NCBI RefSeq assembly: GCF_001676385.1
Contig: NZ_LYVJ01000009.1
Coordinates: forward strand, 1-64,000
DNA from: Stenotrophomonas maltophilia
Lineage (GTDB): Bacteria > Pseudomonadota > Gammaproteobacteria > Xanthomonadales > Xanthomonadaceae
DNA length: 64,000 nt
Direction of reading: 5' to 3'
Both the position numbers and the translations under genes were made by a program. This document shows positions 58,502 through 64,000 of this stretch, piece by piece; the stretch's first letter is position 1; each line of letters opens with the position of its first letter. Under the pieces are notes generated by a model that saw only the letters and a program-made list of their open reading frames with translations, was not told where the DNA came from and searched no databases.

Positions 58502-58529
58502 AAAAGGCCGGGGAGTCGCCCCGGCCTCT
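58502..58529 (-). terminator. Terminator after the entericidin gene
   Basis: GGCCGGGG-CGACT-CCCCGGCC followed by TTTTT on the minus strand; textbook form. Confidence 0.93.
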
Positions 58530-58550
58530 TCTTTCCACTCCGCGCCGGGC

Positions 58551-58688
58551 TTACCTGCCCTTGGCGGCGTCCTCGACCTTTTCACCGGCCTTCTGCACGT
58601 CCTTGCCGGCGCCAGCAACGGTATTGCAGCCGGCCAGCAAGGCCACCGAGAACATCGACAACAGCATCAGGGCAACTACGCGCTTCAT
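58551..58688 (-). CDS. Entericidin-family lipoprotein
   Basis: A 45-residue protein read directly from the sequence: MKRVVALMLLSMFSVALLAG, then the lipobox cysteine (LLAGC-NT, Cys at 21), then the entericidin tail TVAGAGKDVQKAGEKVEDAA. AAGGAG lies 7 nt before the ATG at 58688. The family's members are small bacteriolytic/stress lipoproteins. It is too short for most gene callers. Confidence 0.93.
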   Translation of the reverse strand: MKRVVALMLLSMFSVALLAGCNTVAGAGKDVQKAGEKVEDAAKGR

Positions 58689-58850
58689 GGGCTTCTCCTT
58701 GGGTTGGCCGCCATACCGCTTCATTCGCGGATCGGGTTCTGTCGCTCGGCAGAAGGGGCCAATGGCTCCCCTGCCGCGTGAAGTGCAATCTGGCGGCAGC
58801 GGCGTGGAGCGCGTGTGAACGGATCGCCGATCCGTTCAGGCAGCCCCGCC

Positions 58851-59771
58851 TCAGTCGCGCATCAGTGTCGATTTGCCGAACAGGCTTTCCACCAGGTCCA
58901 CGGCCAGCTCGGCGGTAGCGTTCTGCTTGTCCAGCAGAGGGTTGAGCTCGACGATGTCCAGCGAGCCCATGCGTCCGGTATCGGCGATCATCTCCATCAC
59001 CAGCTGTGCCTCGCGGTAGTTCACCCCACCCGGCACGGTAGTACCCACGCCCGGGGCGATGCTCGGGTCGAGGAAATCGACATCGAAGCTGACATGCAGG
59101 TGCGTGTTCCCGTCGATGCCGGCCAGCGCCGCCTCCACCGCGCGCTTCATGCCGTTCTCGTCGATGTAGCGCATGTCGTACACGTCCACCTGGTGGGTCT
59201 TGATCAATCGCTTCTCTTCCGGATCCACCGAACGGATACCGATCTGGTGCACCTGTGCCGGCGTGATGGCTGGCGCGCTGCCACCGAGGCGGGTCAGCGC
59301 CTCCGGGCCAAGGCCGCACAGGCAGGCGACGGGCATGCCGTGGATGTTGCCCGACGGAGTGACATCGCTGGTGTTGAAGTCCGAATGCGCATCCAGCCAC
59401 AGCACGCGCAGGTTCTTGCCCTGCTCGCGGCACCAGCGCGCGACCGCGGTGATCGAACCGATGCCCAGGCAGTGGTCGCCACCGAGCATGATCGGCATGC
59501 GCCCGGCGAGCAGCTCCGCGTAACTGGCGTCCATCAGCGCGCGATTCCACGCCACCACCTCCTCCAGGTGACGATAGCCCGCCACGGGCGCAGTCCACGG
59601 GTTGCGCGGGCCATCCAGATTGCCCAGGTCGCGCACGTCCACGCCACGCGCCGCCAGCGCCTCCGGCAGGCCCGCCACGCGCAGCGCTTCCGGCCCCAGC
59701 CGGGCACCGCGATGGCCGGCACCGACGTCGGTGGGAACGCCGATCAGGGTTACGGAAATGGGATGGGCCAT
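58851..59771 (-). CDS. rocF: Arginase
   Basis: Hydrolyses arginine to ornithine and urea. The 306-residue protein has the manganese-binding signatures GGDHCLGIGS, LDAHSDFNTSD and SFDVDFLDPSIAPGVG, and the ureohydrolase tail GSLDIVELNPLLDK. ATG 59771 has GGAGG 5 nt upstream. No urease or arginine-transport gene is near. Confidence 0.95.
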   Translation of the reverse strand: MAHPISVTLIGVPTDVGAGHRGARLGPEALRVAGLPEALAARGVDVRDLGNLDGPRNPWTAPVAGYRHLEEVVAWNRALMDASYAELLAGRMPIMLGGDHCLGIGSITAVARWCREQGKNLRVLWLDAHSDFNTSDVTPSGNIHGMPVACLCGLGPEALTRLGGSAPAITPAQVHQIGIRSVDPEEKRLIKTHQVDVYDMRYIDENGMKRAVEAALAGIDGNTHLHVSFDVDFLDPSIAPGVGTTVPGGVNYREAQLVMEMIADTGRMGSLDIVELNPLLDKQNATAELAVDLVESLFGKSTLMRD

Positions 59772-60040
59772 GGGTGCCTCCTGCGGTGCGGAAAAAGAGG
59801 CACAGTCTAGCCAGAGCTGTGTGACACCACTCGCGGCGGTGCAGCAGGCCGAGTGCGAGATCGCCGGGCGCAAGCCAGCGTTCACCGTCAGGCATTGCGG
59901 CGCTGAGTGGTCAGGAATTCGACCTTCCTTGATCCACTTCACATCCAGGTCGGTATCACCTCTTAACCGCGGCGGCCATTGTCTCCACGCTGCGTCGGCA
60001 CCCTGAAGGTGCCGCTTCACTTCCTCAGCCCTGGAGAACG

Positions 60041-60496
60041 ATGCACGTGAAACATGCACTCAATGGACTTGCGGTACTGGCGATTACCTTGGGCGGACTG
60101 TGTCCCGCCGGCGCCAGTGCGTCCCCTCAACGCATCACGCATACCGTGACTGCGGATGACCATCCCAGGCAGACAGCGGGCGCGCGCCAGGTGCTGGACT
60201 GGGTGACACAGCGGGTAAAGCCGTCATTCGCCCCCCAGGGCCACGGTCACGTACGGGTGGAGAGACAGGCGTTCTCTGTAGGGCGCGTGTCTGCGCGCTC
60301 GGATGAATCGATCCCGGGAAAGCTGCCGGAACAGGGCATTCCCGGTGAGATCTACCGGGTGGAAAACCTGCTTCCCGACGGCTCCATCCAGACATGGGAG
60401 TTCACCTGGGTGGAACCCTCATCCGGCCATGGCGGCGGTTGGGATGTCACCGGGTATACCTACAAGAAGGGAAATGACCCGGTAAACCAGCAGTAA
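60041..60496 (+). CDS. Secreted hypothetical protein
   Basis: A 151-residue protein: signal peptide (LNGLAVLAITLGGLCPAGASA), then basic linker, RQVLDWVTQRVKPSF, and a C-terminal region rich in W/G (WEFTWVEPSSG, GGGWDVTGYTYKKG). I do not recognise a family. A GGAG site precedes the ATG. Confidence 0.8.
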   Translation: MHVKHALNGLAVLAITLGGLCPAGASASPQRITHTVTADDHPRQTAGARQVLDWVTQRVKPSFAPQGHGHVRVERQAFSVGRVSARSDESIPGKLPEQGIPGEIYRVENLLPDGSIQTWEFTWVEPSSGHGGGWDVTGYTYKKGNDPVNQQ

Positions 60497-60529
60497 CTGG
60501 ACAGGAGAACGCTGAGCGCTTTGCCTGCC

Positions 60530-60865
60530 TCAGAACTGTAGCCACCGCGACCGCGCCGCCGCAGCGTCCCAACAGCCGCGGCGGCGAACCGGCGTCAGGC
60601 TCTCCGCTCGCGCGCGCTGCGGGTCCGTGCCGCACGGCAGAACGTAATGAAGAACTTGAACTGTCACGGCCGCAGGAAGGAGGTCGCGCAGGAGCCATAG
60701 GTCGTCCGGCATCGCCATGGGCCGAATCTTCGTCAGCGCTGCGTGCGGCGCAATCCGCAACACTTCGAGCCGGTCTCGCAGAGACAGAAGGCGACGACCG
60801 GGGTGTCGAATGAGGGCGAGCCGATGGCGGCGCCTGTCCTCTCTTCTCATGAAGGTGGGCACCAT
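60530..60865 (-). CDS. possible basic hypothetical ORF
   Basis: A minus-strand frame (about 111 residues from ATG 60865) with arginine-rich content (RREDRRRHRLALIRHPGRRLLSLRDRLEVLR). It covers most of the 470-bp gap 60497-60966. It could be a real small gene, a decayed one, or a chance frame in G+C-rich DNA. No family, no ribosome site and no neighbours support it. Confidence 0.25.
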   Translation of the reverse strand: MVPTFMRREDRRRHRLALIRHPGRRLLSLRDRLEVLRIAPHAALTKIRPMAMPDDLWLLRDLLPAAVTVQVLHYVLPCGTDPQRARAESLTPVRRRGCWDAAAARSRWLQF

Positions 60866-60966
60866 CTCTTCACCGAACCGCCAGATCCGACGCCCAGGCG
60901 GTCCTTCACGAACACACCCGGGCGCCAGCCAAGCCTCGGCAACCGGTGCTAGGATGCGGCCTCTCA

Positions 60967-62052
60967 ATGGAGCACGAAGAGATGGCCACGCAGCAACGAA
61001 TGGATTCACTGCAGTGCCTGCGTGCATTGGCAGCGTTGGCCGTGGTCCTGTTCCACCTGCGCGGTGTCGAGATCAAGTACCTGCAAGGCCCCGCGTTGCT
61101 GGACGCCGTAGCCAGATATGCGGACGCCGGCGTAGACCTGTTCTTTGTGCTGTCCGGCTTTGTGATGACCACGATTTCAGCCGGGCGCTACATGAAGCAG
61201 GGCGCGAGCGCGCAGTTTCTGATCAAGCGCGCATGGCGTGTGCTTCCCATGTACTGGATCTTCACCACGGTGGTCGTGGTGCTGATGGCCCTGGTTCCGT
61301 CGATGGTGAACAGCTCTTACGCAGGCCAGAGCGTACTGGCGTCCTATCTGCTGATCCCCCACGCGCAACTGCCGGTGCTCACCGTAGGCTGGACCCTGGT
61401 GCACGAGGCGTACTTCTACGTGGTCTTCGCCGGAGTCATCGCGTTTGTACCCGAACGCTTCGTACCCGCTTTCCTGCTGGTTTGGGCCGCCACGATCGGG
61501 GCCGCCCTGTGGCTGCCACCTGGCCCCACGACACCGGCACACTACCTTGTCACCAATCCGCTCACCTACGAATTCATTGCTGGCGCCCTGCTCGGCCTCT
61601 ACTGGCGCCGGATTCCTGCCTGGATGGCCGTGCCACTGGCGGCCGCGGGCCTCACGACCGGCATCATTGCGGCCGGGTTGCTGCCCGAATCAGGCCCTGC
61701 GACGGTGGCCGTCCCCATCCGGGTCGCGTGCTTTGGTACCGCCGCCGTGCTGCTGCTGGCAGGCGTGGTCCGGTTTGAAGCCAAGGGGGGAATGCGCGCG
61801 CCACGCTGGCTCACCCACCTGGGCGACGCGTCATACTCGCTCTACTTGACCCACATCTTTGTGCTATCAGCCGCGGGTCGCGCCTGGGCAATGTTGTCGC
61901 CGGCACCCGGCGGGGCTGGTCATCTGGCTTTCGTGCTGCTGACCCTGATCGCCTGCTGTGCCGTGGGCAGCGCCGTGCATGCCGGGCTGGAGCGCCCGCT
62001 GCTGGATCTGCCGCGTCGCTGGCGCATGAAGCGGGCGCAGCGTGCAGGGTAG
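60967..62052 (+). CDS. Acyltransferase 3 family membrane protein
   Basis: A 361-residue, ~10-helix O-acyltransferase-type protein. It has the start LQCLRALAALAVVLFHL (conserved R and H), DLFFVLSGFVMTT, and DASYSLYLTHIFVLSAAG near the end, all family signatures. Such proteins add acetyl or succinyl groups to surface sugars; acceptor unknown. ATG 60967 is chosen, 60982 is possible. Confidence 0.9.
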   Translation: MEHEEMATQQRMDSLQCLRALAALAVVLFHLRGVEIKYLQGPALLDAVARYADAGVDLFFVLSGFVMTTISAGRYMKQGASAQFLIKRAWRVLPMYWIFTTVVVVLMALVPSMVNSSYAGQSVLASYLLIPHAQLPVLTVGWTLVHEAYFYVVFAGVIAFVPERFVPAFLLVWAATIGAALWLPPGPTTPAHYLVTNPLTYEFIAGALLGLYWRRIPAWMAVPLAAAGLTTGIIAAGLLPESGPATVAVPIRVACFGTAAVLLLAGVVRFEAKGGMRAPRWLTHLGDASYSLYLTHIFVLSAAGRAWAMLSPAPGGAGHLAFVLLTLIACCAVGSAVHAGLERPLLDLPRRWRMKRAQRAG

Positions 62053-62197
62053 CGATGCGACGTCGGCGACACCCGTCCGGTTGCGGCCAGCCGTAGCGTT
62101 CAACCCGTGCCCCTACCCCGGCCCCTGACGACCAACCAGGGTCCCCCTGGCAATGGCGGCCAGCAGCACCGATCCGCTCCACGCCAGATCTCTCGTC

Positions 62198-62653
62198 TCA
62201 CTGACGCACCCGTTGGCCAAAGAAGTATCGCCTGCCCACCTCAAAGTCCAAAGGTGCTGCCGAGTACCGGTTCAATATCGCGGCCGCTGCCCTGGGTTGG
62301 AATATGCCCTTCTCACCGTAGAAGCCGGAGCAATCGACTCCAGAATAGACCTCGAACTTGCGCCTCCAGCTCAGGAAACCGCCCCGGTCGATCCATTCTT
62401 CACAGTCGCTTGGCGCCAGTGATTTCCTCATGAGTTCTATCTGCAGATTCATGTCAACCGGGGAGCCTCCCCAGATCGATGTCCCGTCATTGCCGCAGAT
62501 GCTTCTCAACTGGACCAGCCTCGCGTTGACAGCATCGATGTACTCGACATCACTTAGTCCACTGTCAAACAACTCAGGCTCACTCTCGATTGGCTCGAGG
62601 AGATTGACTATGTTTGCCTCGATCGCTCCAGCACCCACGCCAATACCGTCCAA
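62198..62653 (-). CDS. Hypothetical protein, possible truncated accessory gene
   Basis: A 151-codon frame starting with TTG (62653), with an in-frame stop 2 codons upstream. Content is unlike shadow frames: acidic, with NLLEPIESEPELFDSGLSDVEYIDAVN and EVYSGVDCSGFYGEKGIFQP. An ATG-initiated frame from 62664 ends after 18 codons, so a frameshift near the start is possible. No family is recognised. It lies in the accessory tail. Confidence 0.55.
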   Translation of the reverse strand: MDGIGVGAGAIEANIVNLLEPIESEPELFDSGLSDVEYIDAVNARLVQLRSICGNDGTSIWGGSPVDMNLQIELMRKSLAPSDCEEWIDRGGFLSWRRKFEVYSGVDCSGFYGEKGIFQPRAAAAILNRYSAAPLDFEVGRRYFFGQRVRQ

Positions 62654-62788
62654 GGTTCATCCATGGGAATTTCGCCAGCCGACAGAATTTCCGGCGGAGG
62701 CGGGTGCGGATAGTGATATCCACGCCCTACCCAACAGAAGCAGCCTTGAAGGTAGCTCGGCCTGTGAGTGTGCTGATAAATAAGGTCT

Positions 62789-63028
62789 TCATGACCTGCC
62801 AGATGATAGCCACATCCACGGTGACGACAACGACTCGAATCCTGCAGACAACACTAGCCTGCGCGTCGCTTCACCTGGTTTCGTGAAGCAGGCGGTCGCG
62901 GCGATGGCCGGCCTCGCGCGACGTTCATGCGGTCCTGGGAGCCAGTAGTTGGGTAGTTCGATCGGATGGGCGGGTTCGGGTGTGCGCCAGATGGCCCAGC
63001 GACTGATCTCCTCCATCGTGTTCTTCAT
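62789..63028 (-). other. uncharacterised remnant ORF
   Basis: A 79-codon frame (MKNTMEEISRWAIWRTPEPA at the start; HPIELPNYWLPGPHERRARP follows). Composition is not like neighbouring shadow frames, but neither a family nor a ribosome site is seen. It may be a fragment of a mobile-element gene. Confidence 0.25.
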
Positions 63029-63362
63029 CCGAAAGCACAGCTCGGGGTTGCCTCGCGCCTGTGTTACGCCGCTGCCTCACGATGGCTGTTCCAGCATTGA
63101 TGCCGTCGGCCTGTTCGAGCGGTGCGCCGCCGCCGCCCTCGGATCGTTTGAATCAAACGCGGTCGGCCGGGTCAGGGAGTGAGTTGGCCAGGGCGCGACT
63201 CAACGACGATGCTGACCTTGGATGTCCCGCCATCCCAGCTCGTGACCTGAGCTCATCCCGCAACTCCTGGGCCACAAGCTTGGCGTGCGACCTAGACGTC
63301 TCCGGAAAAGTAGCTATGGAACCGCGAAGCCGTGGTGAGTTGGGCCGAGGATGAAGCTCGGA
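63029..63362. other. non-coding/decayed stretch before the integrase
   Basis: About 330 bp with no convincing gene. A plus frame from about 63061 has an SACSSGAPPPPSDR stretch reminiscent of phage Rz1 lipoproteins, but the surrounding sequence does not support a gene. Confidence 0.3.
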
Positions 63363-63884
63363 TCAACCGAGCTTCGTAGCCAGCTCCGAAGCTGTGGCTC
63401 CGTAGTAGATCAGGAGGCTGGACAAATTGCGGTGCCCGATCACCCCCGCCGATTCCAGGACGTCCACCTTCTTCGACAGTCGCCAGATGGCCTGTACGCG
63501 CGCATCGTGAAAATGCAGGTCCTTGACGGTGGGAACACCGACTCCGACCTTGCGGAATAGGCTGTCTCGCTTCGATGCCGACAGGCCGAACACCGGAGCA
63601 ACCCCCAGCCGCAGCGCGCAGGATCTGCGCAGCGCACGCCGTCAGCGGCACTCTCCAGCGCGACAGAAGCACCAGCCTGATCCAATTGCGCGGGGTTTCC
63701 ACCTTCAGCGAATCCCACACGTCGAGCGCCTTGGCCAGCACCTCGACTTCCTCGCTGGAGATCCGGCGCGCGCAGCACGCTTCGTATTGAACACTTTGGC
63801 GGCGCACCGGCCGTCCACTTCGGCGAAGGCCCGGTATCGGTTGCCCAGGGGGCGGATGGATGCCACGGACCCACTGCGTGCCAT
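63363..63884 (-). pseudogene. Frameshifted tyrosine-recombinase (phage-type integrase)
   Basis: Three pieces in different minus-strand frames line up as one integrase. From ATG 63884: MARSGSVASIRPLGNRYRAF (N-terminal arm-type domain). Next, around 63600-63780: VLAKALDVWDSLKVETPRNW and RLVLLSRWRVPLTACAAQILRA. Last, 63593-63363: VPTVKDLHFHDARVQAIWRL, then VIGHRNLSSLLIYYGATASE. The box-II HxLR is altered (HDARVQ), while GHRN and the Tyr region remain. It is inactive as it stands. Confidence 0.75.
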
Positions 63885-64000
63885 TCCGTGTGCCCGGGTG
63901 CCTTTCAATACGGGGCGCAGCGGGGTGGCTCGGGAACCCTTGTCCGCCGCAATTCACTGATTCAGCTTTGAATCATGGCGACACGGGAGATGCAGGGAGT

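Noticed and set aside
60717..61778. 353-codon plus frame overlapping the acyltransferase
   Set aside because: Frame-shifted reading of a well-supported membrane protein gene.
63061..63354. plus frame with SACSSGAPPPPSD, like an Rz1 spanin lipoprotein
   Set aside because: No overlapping Rz frame, no signal-peptide hydrophobic core, no ribosome site.

Overview
The window is chromosomal DNA of about 66-67% G+C from a gammaproteobacterium of the Xanthomonadaceae, very probably the Stenotrophomonas maltophilia complex. Three things point there: an Ax21-type outer-membrane protein (24345-24917); many short GTAG-ended palindromes matching the S. maltophilia SMAG/REP family (for example 538-561, 4688-4711 and 55745-55840); and xanthomonad-like core genes. 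Almost all of it is ordinary, dense core genome. The accessory part is the last ~2 kb, which holds a frameshifted phage-type integrase and unplaced fragments.

Layout. 1-605: the 5' end of a 16S rRNA gene on the minus strand, with a strong rrn promoter. 606-8646: tyrS, a cell-wall cluster (M23 endopeptidase, anmK, ampG translationally coupled to an exonuclease III gene) and pyrE. 8647-12396: kdpD-kdpE behind a KdpE-like operator and a KdpF-like miniature ORF, but with no kdpABC pump. 12526-20936: algC-dut-coaBC, a response regulator, radC, argS and a SPOR protein. 21038-29624: an SDR, several DUF proteins, a LuxR-type regulator with a degenerate receiver, Ax21, an S9 peptidase and a histone-H1-like lysine/alanine repeat protein. 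30118-38024: an HtrA protease, a YqjD/YqjE-type membrane triad, a PerM/AI-2E exporter-like protein, a HAD phosphatase, a leucyl aminopeptidase, and a catalase-like protein coupled to cytochrome b561. 38073-38532: a 460-bp fold-back element. 38599-45318: a DesK/DesR-like two-component system divergent from a MacA/ABC/FtsX-type exporter. 45394-58062: an orphan YrhB-like immunity gene, a TonB receptor, two EamA permeases, a KgtP-like symporter, an M28 peptidase, a metallo-beta-lactamase-fold protein and trpS. 58128-62052: stress and envelope small proteins (CsbD, entericidin), arginase and an acyltransferase. 62053-64000: degraded island DNA.

How the genes work together. anmK, ampG and the M23 endopeptidase serve cell-wall turnover and muropeptide recycling; in this species ampG is tied to induction of the L1/L2 beta-lactamases. 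algC-dut-coaBC is the conserved gammaproteobacterial order. The HK/RR pair with the four-gene export operon looks like a self-contained stress-sensing efflux module.

The features I find most worth a second look are the pump-less kdpDE with its promoter scar, the giant palindrome at 38073-38532, a run of five stem-loops upstream of the HtrA gene (29869-29989), the receiver lacking its acidic pair (23477-24154), and the eroded integrase at the right edge. I found no CRISPR array, no tRNA gene and no intact insertion sequence. Family assignments come from reading motifs; no database search was run.
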